64,000 nt of DNA, from NCBI RefSeq assembly GCF_020379485.1, contig NC_063448.1, positions 11,369,726 through 11,433,725 of the forward strand. Reading direction: 5' to 3'. A program made the translations under genes and the position numbers. The stretch comes from Brassica napus (lineage: Eukaryota; Streptophyta; Magnoliopsida; Brassicales; Brassicaceae). The notes beneath the pieces were generated by a model. The model saw only the letters and a list, made by a program, of their open reading frames with translations, ran no database searches and was not told the origin of the DNA. Shown here piece after piece: positions 34,106 through 45,704 of the stretch (its first letter is position 1; each line of letters opens with the position of its first letter).

Positions 34106-35541
34106 ATCCTAAAATTTCAGAGAAGATAGAAAGAACAAGAGATGTGTTTGAAGACGAATGAAAAGGGAGATAGTGTTAGAAGATGAAAAGAAAGAGAGAA
34201 AGCAACGGTTTTAATAGATGAAAAGAGAGCAAAATCGGTGTAGGTACGGGGCTTGTTGAGATGAGTAGACACATATCTACAAACCATATCTTAACTCTAT
34301 CAGTTGAGATTAGTTGACACATATCTAAAAACCATTTACAGTAAAAGAAGCATTCATCACAAGCATTCATCTTCTCATACTCACTAACCACAACCTAACA
34401 AGCATTTATTAACCTAACTACAATCCAGACAGAAGCATTTAACAAAAAAGCAAGGAAATGAAATCAAGTTTTACCTCACCGACAGTTTCAAATTGGAGTT
34501 GTGGTTACGGAGCTTACTCGGCTGCATCACTTGTTGTACATCCTCACCTTGCCGAAAACTGCTCAGTTTAGAAACACCAGTTATGGAACAAGAAAAAGAT
34601 GATAACAACATCACTAAAAAGACTCACACTTCCCTCTCAGTATAAACTTAAAGAACATGACTTAAAGAACATGACTAAAAAGACTCACATTAGATTGTCA
34701 CCATTATGTCTGGTAGAGACGAAGCCAATGCAAAAATATGTTCTTTGGCGTCCTGTTGAATTGAAAACCATCATCATTAACACAAAGTATACACAGTCAT
34801 AACCAAAGAACACAGAAAGAGTAAAAGCTATTATCACCTAATTAACGTAATCATCATCCAAATCACCACAGTTATCAACGTTTCCAAAGATAAGAATCGA
34901 GAGAGGCATCGTCGGTGGTGGGTGGGTTTCGATAGCTCTTCTAGCGGAGATCACGAGAGAAGACCGCCGTTTTCGCCGTGACTTGCCGACAGAGTCGTCC
35001 TCCGTTGTCGGATTCGATCGCTCTTCTTGGGGAGAAGACGAGAGAAGCCGTAGGAGACGCTGCGAGGAGCGAAACCCGCTTCGATCGTCGGCGGTGATGG
35101 GTTTCAATCGCCGAGAGACCACGGAGGAAACGCCATCACTTGCCGACAGAACACGGAGGAGACGCCGTCTTTGGTGGGTTTCAATCGTCGTCTTTGGTGG
35201 GTTTCGATACACCGTCGGACGGAGAACACGGAGTAGACGCCCTGTGTACCGATACCCGCTTCGATCGTCTCTCACGGAGAAGCCGAGAGCAGAGGTTGTG
35301 GATTTCGATCGCCGCATGCGGAGAAAACGAGGGAAAAAACAGAAAAAATCAAGAGAGAATAAGAAAAAGAGAAAAAGAAAAAAAAAATAATTAAACTCTT
35401 CCTCTCGCTGACACGTGGTTGTGAAACCTCTTTCAAAATCGGTTTCTAAATGCCCAGTTTAAAGATCGGTTACTTTGCTTTTAATGAGTTTTGATTTAAT
35501 TAAATCACCTTTAATGCTTAAAAACTCTGTGTAGAAACATC
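34106..35541. other. Harbinger 5' region with internal repeats
   Basis: 34106-34840 is AT-rich leader sequence. 34890-35330 is unusually GC-rich and made of diverged tandem pieces (GGTTTCGATCG, GAGACGC, CTTGCCGACAGA), so frames of 135-159 aa open on both strands; I take these as repeat artefacts. 35340-35400 is an A-rich run. Confidence 0.55.
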
Positions 35542-35758
35542 GATAATTATGGTCTTATAATTCACAGTTTCACGTATAAACCTCAAAACATGGATTTTTA
35601 TTTACCTTTTTCTAACCACATCATAAATACCAGTTAATTTTTTTATTTTCTAATTTCATAAATTTAAAAATAAGTAAATATTTACATTATTTCAACAAAC
35701 CGACTTTAATTATATATAAAAAAGAAAAGATTTTCTGGTTAAACATATCACACAGGTC

Positions 35759-35768
35759 CTATAAATAC
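35759..35768 (+). promoter_or_regulatory. TATA box of the SKP1-like gene
   Basis: CCTATAAATAC lies 115 bp upstream of the ATG, followed by a CT-repeat leader (35824-35842), a common plant core promoter layout. Confidence 0.6.
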
Positions 35769-35878
35769 TGCACCCATTCGTTAACCCTTGTGCTCATTCA
35801 TCGCTAACGTCGAGTCCTCCTCGCTCTCTCTCTCTCTCTCTGCCTTTTCGAATCAAAGTCGTCTCCTTTTCCGCAACT

Positions 35879-36505
35879 ATGTCGAAGAAGATCATCCTCA
35901 AGAGTTCCGACGGCGAATCGTTCGAGGTCGATGAGGCCGTTGCGCTCGAGTCCCAGACGATCAAGCACATGGTCGAAGACGACTGCATCGCTGACGGAAT
36001 CCCTCTTCCGAACGTCACCAGCGCCATCCTCGCCAAGGTTATCGAGTACTGCAAGAAGCACGTCGACGCCGCCGCCGAGGCTAACGCCGGAGACAAGGAC
36101 ATCTACGGAAACACCGAGGACACCGAGCTCAAGAATTGGGATACCGAGTTCGCTAAAGTTGATCAGCCTACGCTCTTCGATCTCATCTTGGTAAGTACCC
36201 AATTAGGGTTTTTAGTATCCTTGATTTTGAGTAAAGATTGAATCTTTTGATGGTTTTTGATCGAATATGGTTTAGGGTATGATTGATTTTTAGTAAAGAT
36301 TGAGTCTTTTTGATGATGGTTTCTTGTGTAGGCTGCTAATTATCTGAACATCACTGGACTTCTTGACTTGACGTGCAAGACTGTGGCGGATATGATCGTA
36401 GGCAAGACCCCAGCTCAGATGCGCGAGCACTTCAACATCAAGAACGACTACACGCCTGAGGAAGAAGAAGAGGTTCGCAAGGAGAATGCTTGGGCCTTCG
36501 AGTGA
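35879..36505 (+). CDS. ASK4: SKP1-like protein (ASK4-like), SCF ubiquitin ligase adaptor
   Basis: Two exons, 35879-36190 and 36332-36505, joined at the conserved position LFDLIL/AANYLN, giving 161 codons, the usual length. The N-terminal BTB/POZ-like fold carries [20 protein letters not shown] and the C-terminal Skp1 dimerisation part carries [18 protein letters not shown] and ends in NAWAFE, the canonical terminus. SKP1 proteins link cullin 1 to F-box proteins in SCF ligases in nucleus and cytoplasm. The internal [15 protein letters not shown] resembles ASK4 more than ASK1/ASK2, and the gene sits between a GDSL lipase and subtilases as ASK4 does in Arabidopsis; the symbol is by homology. No damage seen. 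GC-rich third positions fit high expression. Confidence 0.93.
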
Positions 36506-36718
36506 CTTTTGATCCCCCCTGGTGTTTTAGGATCCTTTAGTCTTCTTTCTTTTTCTCTTTTGGTTTGAAGCTTGTCATTTGTCTATGAACATGGCTTTGT
36601 TCTACTAAATTGGTTTTTTTTTTAATCATAAAGTTTGCGTCTTTGTGCTTTCTTTTTGATATATCATTGGTTGCTATCATCATCTTTTCTCATTACAATG
36701 AACAGAATACTAACTCTT

Positions 36719-37196
36719 TACATTCCATTAGACCATGTGATTGAACTAAACGCATCTTCGTAAGTGTGGATGTAGATGATGAAAAACGATTACTTGATGC
36801 TACGTTTGTCAATGTTCTGCTTACACTTGATGGGTAGTTGAAATTGGATGTCTCCCTTGTTGCTCTGTTCAGGAAAAGCAAAATCTTTGGGTATGCCGTA
36901 TGCGTTTTGAGATCTTTCTTATATGGACAGAAGTGAACCCATAGTAGCAGAGGAAGCTTAGGTAGTCTGTTTGGATGGTTTCGTAAACCACCCCAGGTGA
37001 CCAAGGTCCAAATAAAGTAACCTGACCAGCACCAGAGTTTATAAGATGTGGCCTTGTCACCTGTTTCAGTAGTTATATGGAGACTACCAAATGCAGCCAG
37101 TATGCTGGAGCCACGGCAACCTAGGAGTGAGCAAGATCTATACATAGCTGCTCCTCCTCTCATGATCCCAGCCTGCCAGGCTATAGTAGTATGCAT
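36719..37196 (-). pseudogene. Subtilase remnant (At1g20150-like)
   Basis: Collapsed fragments in family order: [20 protein letters not shown] (near the catalytic domain start), then directly HITTETGDKATSY and, one frame over, NSGAGQVTLFGPWSPGVVYE and TDYLSFLCYYGFTS, then SVSRTLTNVASS and SITWSNGM, parts of the C-terminal fibronectin-like domain. At least one large internal deletion (loss of the catalytic Ser region) and several frameshifts are present. It lies between the SKP1-like gene and the intact subtilase, where Arabidopsis has At1g20150, so it is probably the dead orthologue and not a transposed copy. Confidence 0.8.
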
Positions 37197-37457
37197 TAGA
37201 GATTATTCTCTCTGCTGCTATTGATTCCACACGTGTCCCGTCCCCCATCTGCTACAATCTAATTCTGTTTGCGAGTTCGTTTCAGTGAAGTCTCTCTTTG
37301 ATAACTTTCTTGCACCAATAAGAAACATGATAAGAAATAATACAAGAGCGTTCATTATTTCATTGTTCGGAAAAGATGCAGTTTTATTTCGATCTAAGTT
37401 AAAAGTTTTATTATTCCACACCCATCATTACTGAACTTTAGTTTATACCATTATTAC

Positions 37458-40400
37458 TCAGTTTGTGGTACTAGTCTCGCTACTAATTACAATTGGACTT
37501 CTGACCTTGTACTTAGCATTAGACCAAGTAAGAGCCCCAAATACATCTTTTTTAAGTGAATCATCAGCAGCAGAGACTGTCACCTGGTATGTCAACTTCT
37601 CACCATCTTTTGTAAACTGCAGTTTCTCTGGCGTCACCTGAATACTAAACCCTGCTGGTGTTTCCACGCTGACTTTGTAAACAGCCACACCGTCTCCACC
37701 AACATTAGTCACTGTCCTGCTCACCGTCTTGTTTTCGCTTCCCTTGAATCCAGAGATTCCAATTGATGGATAGTTAACGGTTGAGATCAGTTCTAGTTTG
37801 GAATCTGCAGGGCAAGTGAAATTTGCTGGAACAGATTTTGATATCGTCTTGATTGTGCTTATGTTGTATCCATAGTAACAGAGGAAGTTCAAGTAGTCAA
37901 CAGCAGTAGTCTCGTAGACCAGCCCTGGTTGCATTGATGCTGTTGTGCTCAGCTCTCCTGATCCAGTGTCATAAGGTGTGGCTGTTGCACCAGTTTCTGT
38001 TGTTATAAGGCCTTTGTCATTGTTCGTTTGAGTCGCTGCAAACAGTATATGGTGAGAATCACTGTTATACCATAATCACAATCTATGCAAATGGAAAGAT
38101 ACTTTAACCTGTTGTCATAATTGCTGATCTGATGGCGGATGGACTCCATGTGGGATGGAGTGATTTGATCAGAGATGCAACAGCTGTGACATGAGGAGCC
38201 GCCATGGAGGTTCCTGAGATGACGTTGAACTGAGAAGGCGGCTTGCCTTCCAGTGAAATACTTGTGTCCTTCCCTGTCCAAGCAGCGAGTATCGCCACTC
38301 CTGGTGCTGTAATGTCAGGCTGTATATAGAGAGGTAAGTAGATGTTCTAATCATTCCCTAGGAAGGCCACAAGTTGAATTTACCTTGAGAATGCTTCTTG
38401 TGATGCTTGAAGGACCTCTGGAAGAAAAATAAGCAACAGAAGGCGCGGGTGTGAACTTCTCAACCGTTACAGTGGGAAGAATCGTTGCCACAGGATCCCT
38501 GCAACAAAAGGTTTCAATAATTAGATCTTGTCTGAGTAAAGTACAGTTCATGTGATCTTTTGAGACTGCAAGTACTTGGTAGAGTTGACATAGGAGAAGA
38601 TCTCAGCTGCTTCCTTTGAGTCAATTACAGTCGTAGGAAAAGTGCCATAAGCGCTAGCAACTGCTCTTGTTCTATCATCTACAAAGATGCAACCGATGCC
38701 TCCCTTGCTCTTCACTTCATCCCTAGCACTTGATGCATAAGATGATCCATCGAAATTCTCGCATAGTACAATCTTCCCTTTCACCTTCTCTTGATCTAGA
38801 GAACCATAGTCACAAGTCCTGAAAACCCAAGTATTTGATAAAAACATTTGTTAGTAATTCTCTAACATATGTTCAGTATTTGAATATCCACAGTTGTTTA
38901 ATAAACCTGGCTGAACTTTCAGAAGCATCAGCGCTTTTCGCAGACTTGCCATGAATCAAAGGATATACAGGAGACTTACTAACATTCCCAAAGTGTATTC
39001 CTTCACCCTGAAAAATGTTTGCAAACCTGAACACTCAGTGTATGTGTTGAGATTTCAAGGGATATAAATATTTCTTTAAGAACTTCCATAAAAAAAAAAT
39101 TCAAAATTTGGGGGCCTATTTTTATGTAAATAACTTTCAAATTTTTTATGTTTATGTCTTTGTATAATAACATCTCTATGTTTGGATTTTTACCTTGATG
39201 ACTTTACTGCCGCCAAGCACAACATCAGACTCTAAGTCTCTGTCAATAGTGTTTGCTGCAACAGTCATTATCCAAGGTGCAATATTTACAACCGTACCAC
39301 CATTAGGACCATCATTGCCCGCAGAGCAGACCACCAAGATCCCTTGCTCCACCGCATGAAAAGCTCCAATGGCTATAGGATCAGTGTTCAGCTCGATGTG
39401 AGCATAAGATGGAGCTCCAAGAGACAAAGATAGAACATCAACTCCATCAGCTATTGCATCGTCGAAAGCAGCTAAGATAGAGGAGCCAGCGCATCCCCCA
39501 GGATTGCATACTTTGTACATGGCGATCCTAGCGTTTGGTGAACCTCCCTTAGCGGTTCCTGAAGCTACACCATAGTAGGACGCGTTCTCCACGGCTGATC
39601 CAGCTGCAGTGGACGAGGTGTGAGTACCGTGACCGATCACATCTCTTGTGGTGAAGTATTCTGAATCATCATCAGGACTTTTGTAGAATCTTGCTCCGAT
39701 TATCTTTCTGAAATAAGACAGTACTCAAAAAAAGTTAGCAACATAATATATAGTGTAAATGTTTTGAAGTCTGTGAAAGAAAATGTGTAACCTGTTACAG
39801 TTAGAAGAGTTGAAGTCCTTTGCTTCCATGCATGTACCTTTCCACCTAGATGGAATTGGACCCATGTCTTTGTCATTAAAACTCTCTGATTCTGGCCATA
39901 TTCCTGTTTTTTTTTCATATTGTATCAAACTCATAACTATATATATGATGTTGTAATGGATGCAATGAGTAAAAAGGCTTTACCTGTGTCTAGAATACCG
40001 ATAATGCTATCGTATGATCCAGCTTCTGGTGAAGAAGGTGGACTAGAATCGATCTTTACAGCTGTTTGGTACTTGAGAAAATCCCACGAATGAGTTGTGT
40101 GAAGCTGGTAGTTTGGGTCAGGAAAAACCGACACGACTCCAGTTTTCTTGGCTATGACTTTGGCCTCTTCAGCTGACAAACGAGCAGCGAAACCAGTGAA
40201 CCCGTGTTTATATGTGTGGACGATATCATTAGCTCTCCTACAACAACAAACCCATCTCACAATCCAGAAAATAAAACTATATGTTATTATGTAAATAACA
40301 AATGCATATTATGCTCAATAACCTCTTAAACATGGTGTTTATGAGTATCTGAGCTCTATAAGCGTTTGCGGCAGAGGAAGCCGATCCCATGTAGACGATG

Positions 40401-40513
40401 TAAACCCCATCACCATTTCTCAATCCAGCTTCAGTTTCTGCCGTAAATGAGATGCATAGAAGATAGAGGAACATTAAGGAGAAGGGTGAGAAGAAGAAGA
40501 AAAGACCTTTCAT
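37458..40513 (-). CDS. SBT5.2: Subtilisin-like serine protease, SBT5.2 type
   Basis: Nine exons on minus: 40323-40513, 40237-39984, 39903-39792, 39707-39194, 39007-38907, 38818-38576, 38498-38384, 38319-38109, 38035-37458. Phases agree and give 772 codons with no damage. Order: signal peptide (about residues 1-28, [11 protein letters not shown]), inhibitor I9 propeptide ([10 protein letters not shown]), Asp motif GILDTGIWPES, His motif [12 protein letters not shown], oxyanion Asn in [10 protein letters not shown] domain (KGKIVLCEN), Ser motif [10 protein letters not shown]-terminal fibronectin-type domain (RTVTNVGG). The enzyme would be secreted and cleave extracellular proteins; Arabidopsis SBT5.2/CRSP processes the stomatal peptide EPF2. 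Position and sequence support orthology to At1g20160. The gene is not interrupted by any TE despite the crowded surroundings. Confidence 0.95.
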
Positions 40514-40572
40514 GACTGAACTTTTTAGTCACTTAAAGACTAATTATTCACATAGTATAACACAAGCAAAGG

Positions 40573-40583
40573 GTATTTATAGA
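40573..40583 (-). promoter_or_regulatory. TATA box of the subtilase gene
   Basis: Minus strand reads CTCTATAAATACCC about 60 bp upstream of the ATG. Confidence 0.6.
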
Positions 40584-40599
40584 GGTTGAGAGATGGTTG

Positions 40600-41475
40600 G
40601 AAACTAGAGAGAGAGCAAAAGGAATCAGGAGTCTCTAATGCTTGAGTTGCTTATCCCACTTTGAAGAGTTGGTGGGTTTTTGAATTGGGCAGAAAGTTGA
40701 GATATAACAAGCTAGTGATATCACCACTATCTTCTGTTCAAGTCATTACATCACTTCAACATGTTTTTTTCTTCCAATGTTCCAAAGACTTTGAACAATT
40801 ACTACTTCATTTCTTATTTACACTTTGCAAATTTCATCTCTAGATAAGATTAAGCCCTTTTAGTTTTGTGGTGCTGAGTGTAAGTGTCTACTAAACAAAA
40901 GATTCTTGACGCAAAATAAAAGAATATGAATTAAGTCTACACTAATTTCAAAGTATTGAGATTCATATACATGTGCTCATATAATACTAATCTCATAAAA
41001 TGATTGTTTAAGTAGCTAATAAAAAGAGAATGTGGTGCTGGCCTGAGTGCTATTCATATGGATTCTATCCAAAGCATGCTTACAAACTTCTAATGTGTAA
41101 CCGAGAACATATACATTTTTATATAGCAACTTCCAAATTTTTCATTAAAAAAAATAATATTGTATTGCCGACGTTTTCAGTGGCTCAGAGTGGAGTGCAC
41201 TCGTGCTACTTTGGGAATGTATGTATTTATCGTCAGTACCTTTCTTTTTGACTAATACCTTTAAATAACACCAAATTATGTTTATAACAAAATTTGTGCA
41301 CAAGGAAAAAAATCCTAAATAACATTAGTTAGAAATTCAAAACATATATTTTATTGTATGTTTGGGTTTAATGATTATGATTTTGGGAGTGAGATTAGAG
41401 TTTAGGAGTTAGAGTAATTTAATGTTTTTCATGTTAAATAGATGTTATTTTGAAAATTTTGATTATTGGGTGATA
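40600..41475. other. Intergenic, upstream of subtilase
   Basis: Promoter region of the minus-strand subtilase and AT-rich spacer; no gene or repeat recognised up to the Helitron. Confidence 0.4.
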
Positions 41476-42513
41476 TCCCCTATATATTAAAAGAGAAGCA
41501 TTACAACATATTTTTGTAGTCACATGTCATCACCAAAATCATTCTTAGAATCCTTAAAAAAATATGTTGGTCCATATAAATATATAATAAGCTTTTTATT
41601 AGACTAACCATAAATTAATCATAAATGTTCTTCATTGTTTCCTTAAATAAAAATCACGGAATTACCTAATGTGGCTAAAATATATATATGACAATTAATG
41701 ATTTTGAATAATAAAGATTTGATAAAAATATGTATATTCTCTATCATTTTAATTCATTTTAAAATAAATTAAACAACCACATTAACTATATAATAAAAAT
41801 TTAGATTTTTTTCGTATATGTTATATTTTGAATGTTAAAAATGTATTGACTAAAGTTGTTAAAAATCTCACATTGAAATTTTTGTGATCCATGGTTTAAA
41901 ATATATGTTATAACTAGATACAAATGATTACGAAATTACATAAGTAGTCAGTCTCATTTAATAAATATTATATATATATGTATATTAATATTTTTTAAAA
42001 ATAAATTATATACCATATAAAATACATAAGTATTTTAATTTCGAATTTGCTTTGAAATTTTTTGATAAACATTTTGAACAATTATTGACAACTTAATATT
42101 TAGATTTTAAACTTTGCATTGAATGTTTTTAAAATTATAAATTACTAAAACTATTAAACATCCTACAATTTTTTATTTTTATCATTGATTTAAAATTTGT
42201 GTTATAAAGAAATACAAACAATCAAAAATAATATGAGTATAAAATATTTTTTAACAGATAACAATATTAAAAATGTATTATATATCTATGTTAATATCAT
42301 TTAAACTTAATTTTAAAAATAGAAAAGTGTTTGTCTGGATTAATAAAATTTATTTAAGTATTTGTACCAATTTAATTATATACGTAATAGTTACTAAATT
42401 TTTAATTATTCAATATGTATTTATTATTTCATAATATGTAAAAAATATATAATAATTAAAAATAATTTATATATAATATTCATCTCGCACCTTGCGCGCG
42501 GATCTTAACCTAG
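41476..42513 (+). mobile_element. Non-autonomous Helitron, both ends present
   Basis: The 5' end TCCCCTATATATTAAAAGAG follows an A; the 3' end has a GC-rich hairpin zone (GCACCTTGCGCGCGG) followed by CTAG (42510-42513) and a T. This gives the A/T insertion context expected of Helitrons. The body (1038 bp) is AT-rich and non-coding. A second copy of the same family starts at about 63552. Confidence 0.88.
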
Positions 42514-42739
42514 TTTTCTCATAAACTGTAATCATCAATACATGCTTAGTGATCTTGATTTTTGTTATCTAGGATTTGATTGGTAATTTTAAATTAAACT
42601 AGAGTAAAAGAAAAAGGTGAAATGAGTGAAAATAAAACTTGTGAAAAATAAAAGAAAATAACTTAGGCATTTTTACTCTAGCAAAATATTAGTGGTATAT
42701 GAATTTGTAATGATTGTTAAAATTCTTAAATTATATTGT

Positions 42740-43537
42740 TATTGGTTAAGTGGATTCTAACATTCCACATCTTCTTCTCGGCAAAAGACTACTGCGGGGA
42801 GAAGTTGGCCGTGCTGATGATAAAGGGGAGACTGCTCTATTGGATCCTAAAGCTTACTATGGAAGTATTCATCCTCCTTGTGGGACTTTTTCGTCACTTG
42901 GTTGGATGATTACACATCCAACCAAGCTGCTGACTTTCCTTCTCCACCTCACAAGCATCATGTCTCTGTTTGGGTTGCTCTTCTCAGAGTTATACACCTC
43001 ACATGCAGAAGCTTTCAGCTGAAATCTGCCAAGAAACTTTTCTCTATGAAGACTACATTGCTTCACTTACACAATCAAGAGAGTTGTTCAAAGATAAATT
43101 TCTCTTGTGGAGTGCATGTGAAAAGAGTGACACAAAGGAAATTTTCTTGTGTGCTGTGAGAGATGTTGCAGAAGAAGGAGAACTCTGTCTCACACCATTC
43201 GATTCACCCACTTTAGATGACCTCCTTAACACAATCGAGAGGCACCACTTCAAGTATGATGCAACCATCAAGAAAATTGATCAGCTCCACTTACTAGCCA
43301 CGCAAATGGTTAATTCTGGATCTGAATTTTCTTTGATTAACAATAGAAAGTTTTGCTAATCTGATTTTTGCAGGTAGCTGTAACCGAATCAAAAATTCTG
43401 TTGATTGAAGCTAAAAGGAATAAGTTGGTGGATAAGCTTGTGAAGCTGTCTTTTTTTTACTACCGTTCTTACATACAACAGCCAGTGAAAGACTTTGTCA
43501 TGGGACAGTTGATGCATGATGCTGAAAGAAGAAACTA
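42740..43537 (+). pseudogene. Unrecognised gene fragment with one intron
   Basis: A coding-like stretch reads MQKLSAEICQETFLYEDYIA (from 43003) through ERHHFKYDATIKKIDQLHLL and QM to a donor at 43307, then, after an AG acceptor at about 43373, VAVTESKILLIEAKRNKLVD, a helical coiled-coil-like segment. The frame is disturbed upstream (42750-43022) and again near 43450 (T run). It looks like the middle of a host gene, broken or captured. I cannot name the family. Confidence 0.45.
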
Positions 43538-43929
43538 AAGGTATGGGCCTCTTCATGTTGCTCTAGGTTATATACCGCTGTGGCTCTTGTTTCTCCGTTT
43601 GTTGTTCATGACAACAGACACTATGTCTTCATCTCGCAGGTTCAGATTTGTAGATAGAGTCTTTGGAACTTCGAAGTTGGGAGGATCAGTGGAAGGACTT
43701 GTCTATGTTCTGCTCGGCCTAAGAGATATGACAACAACACATGAATCTTCTTTTAACACTTTGATCATGCATTTTGAAAACTTACACTTTACCTTTGACT
43801 ACGGAGATAGAGTTGTGAGACTCAAAAGGTTGTTCTTTTTCATTGTTCAGTTTGAGATATCTTGCACTTTGAATGTTTGAGTTTGAGAACTTTATACAAG
43901 AGCGTTGGTAATATCTCATTCAGCATAGA

Positions 43930-44130
43930 TCTTGCATATGTTCTTTCTCTGTTAGTGGTTCTTTCCCCTGAAACTGCTGCAGCAAGGTTCTTTATACCAT
44001 CAGTCTTTGTAGGATTGATCTTACTTTCTCCCCATAGCCACACCCGGTATGTATTGTTAATCAGAGTCGATCTTGATGCTGCAGTTTCAGGGGCAAGTAA
44101 GCTTCTCATAAGTACTGGAAACTGAAACAG
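43930..44130. repeat. Duplicated fragment, copy 1
   Basis: 43990-44118 recurs at 47168-47292 on the same strand (shared TTTATACCATCAGTCTTTGT and GCAGTTTCAGGGGCAAGTAA). Copy 1 has GCCACACCCGG where copy 2 has CCGCACCTGG. Origin unknown; probably part of the same broken host gene as its neighbours. Confidence 0.65.
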
Positions 44131-44591
44131 CCTCACACCTGAGTCTCTTAGCCTTTGTGATTTGTTTCACCATCAGGTTAAGTTCCTTGGGGTGAAACAT
44201 AGCTCATGTTAATGGTAGTTAGTTTAGTGTGTCTCTTCATACAAGAACTATGAAAAGTATGATAGTAACTTGAAGCGTCCTTCATGTTTTGTTCGATGTA
44301 AGTCAAATACCATTATTTCAAATTTCCAATTAACTCAAAAACAGAGACAAAACTGGAAAAAAATTACCAATATAGGTTACGGTAGGTGTGACTAATCACT
44401 AATCTAATCTCAATAAAAAAAATGCCACAACCATTTGGAAGCTTGAGAAATCCCCCAAAAGGCAACATCCATAAAAATAAATGTAACATATTATATATAA
44501 ACCTTAAGGCAAAATCAAAGAGACAAATTGTGTTACAGCAACAACAAAGACAAAAGGTGGAGAATGAAGGAAAAGAACAAAGTCCATTCAC

Positions 44592-44860
44592 TTAAGCAGC
44601 TGCCTGAATCGGTGGTCCGTTTGATCTGTTGAATCCACGATCATAATACTCATGGTATTGTGGAGGAGGAGCATTGTTGTATCCATAATCTCCTCCATCT
44701 TGTTGAGCTTCATAGTATGGTGGAGGTCCACTGTAACATCCTCTTTCATGACCACCACATCCTCCACCTCTCCCTCTACCAGATGGCCGCTCAGGTTTCA
44801 TACCTCCATCATCAATTCATCATACTCAACGTTCACAAATTCCCCTGACAAAAAAACACA
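44592..44860 (-). pseudogene. RGG-rich C-terminus, possibly of an Alba-type RNA-binding protein
   Basis: The minus-strand frame at 44592-44801 reads KPERPSGRGRGGGCGGHERG, then SGPPPYYEAQQDGGDYGYN and ends in NGPPIQAAA. Upstream, past a splice-acceptor-like TTTTTTTGTCAG at about 44846, VNVEYDE is visible in another frame. The RGG and QDGGYGY pattern resembles the C-terminus of plant Alba proteins (Arabidopsis At1g20220 is close by in the syntenic block). The Alba domain itself is absent, so this is a fragment. Confidence 0.4.
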
Positions 44861-44899
44861 ATCAAATCCACACAATTGGAACCATTGCCCACAGCTAAC

Positions 44900-45703
44900 T
44901 AAGATTTTGGAAAGGAAACTGTGAATTCAAGAAACTAAAGATATCAGAAGTCACATATGCTGAACTGATTGGATCTTTAGAAGCACATGAGAAAAAGCTC
45001 TTTCCTGAAGAAGAAGAAGAAGAAGAAGATTCAGAAGGAGCATTCCATGCTCGGTTCAGAAACATGAAGATGGAAGAAAAAGAGAGAGCAAACTCAAATC
45101 AAACAAATTACAAAGAGAAGAGGTGGTGTGGCTACTGTAAAAAGGATAATCACAATGAAGATGTATGCTTCTTCAAGCATGGAAGAAACCAGTTTGATGC
45201 CAACAGAAACAGAGAAATGAGAAGTTGTTTCAGTTGTGGCAAAACTAGTCATTTGTCAAGAGACTGCAGGCGCAAGAGACATGAACAAGCTCAAGCAAAT
45301 CAAGAAGAAGATGATGATGAAGAAGAAGAGGAGTACCAGATGTTCTCAGCAAGGCAAGAAGACAAACAACCACTTGAAGAAAACATGTGGCTCATCGATA
45401 GTGGTTGCACAAATCATATGACCTTTAACGAGAATCTGTTCACCAGAATCAGCACAAGGGTCAATGTTCCAATCCGTGTTGGTGATGGAACTGTGATAAT
45501 AACTAAAGGAAAAGGAGACACTAGTCCCCAACATAGCCAAGAATCTACTAAGCGTTTCTCAGATGGTTGAAAACGGCTATGCCGTTACCTTCAAGGATCG
45601 AAGGTGTATTATCCAAGACAAATCAAGAAGAAAGATAGCTGATATTGGAATGGTTAAGAAAAGCTTTTATCTTCACTTGGAGATAAGCAAGCGAGAAACC
45701 AAC
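44900..45703 (+). pseudogene. Ty1/copia gag zinc knuckle and protease fragment
   Basis: The frame reads AELIGSLEAHEKK (gag), acidic EEEEEEEDSE, Cys-rich CGYCKKDNHNEDVC, the CCHC knuckle CFSCGKTSHLSRDC, then the aspartic protease motif WLIDSGCTNHMT and VGDGTVIITKGKGD. A small deletion at about 45520 shifts the frame; TLVPNIAKNLLSVSQMVENG and FKDRRCIIQDK (gag pre-integrase region) follow to a stop at 45702-45704. Integrase, RT and RNase H are missing. It lies upstream of the 3' LTR at 46476, so it is probably the remaining 5' coding part of that element. Confidence 0.8.
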
Positions 45704-45704
45704 T

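Larger units (their letters stand above)
30706..35554 (-). mobile_element. PIF/Harbinger DNA transposon, complete
   Basis: The ends GAGCATGATTATC (30706-30718) and, on minus, GACCATAATTATC (35542-35554) form a 13 bp TIR with two mismatches, flanked by the Harbinger-typical TSD TTA (30703-30705, 35555-35557). Both genes are on minus: the MYB/SANT-like ORF1 upstream and the DDE nuclease downstream. 32340-33187 between the genes and 34106-35541 upstream hold promoter/UTR-like sequence. Stops in both genes make it non-autonomous. Confidence 0.9.

Noticed and set aside
34838..35390. GC-rich frames of 135 and 159 aa at the Harbinger 5' end
   Set aside because: Both strands are open over diverged tandem repeats and the products are Arg/Ser-rich low complexity without a domain.
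35794..36202. Minus-strand and alternate-frame ORFs over SKP1 exon 1
   Set aside because: GC-rich exon shadows; the plus-strand SKP1 frame is unambiguous.
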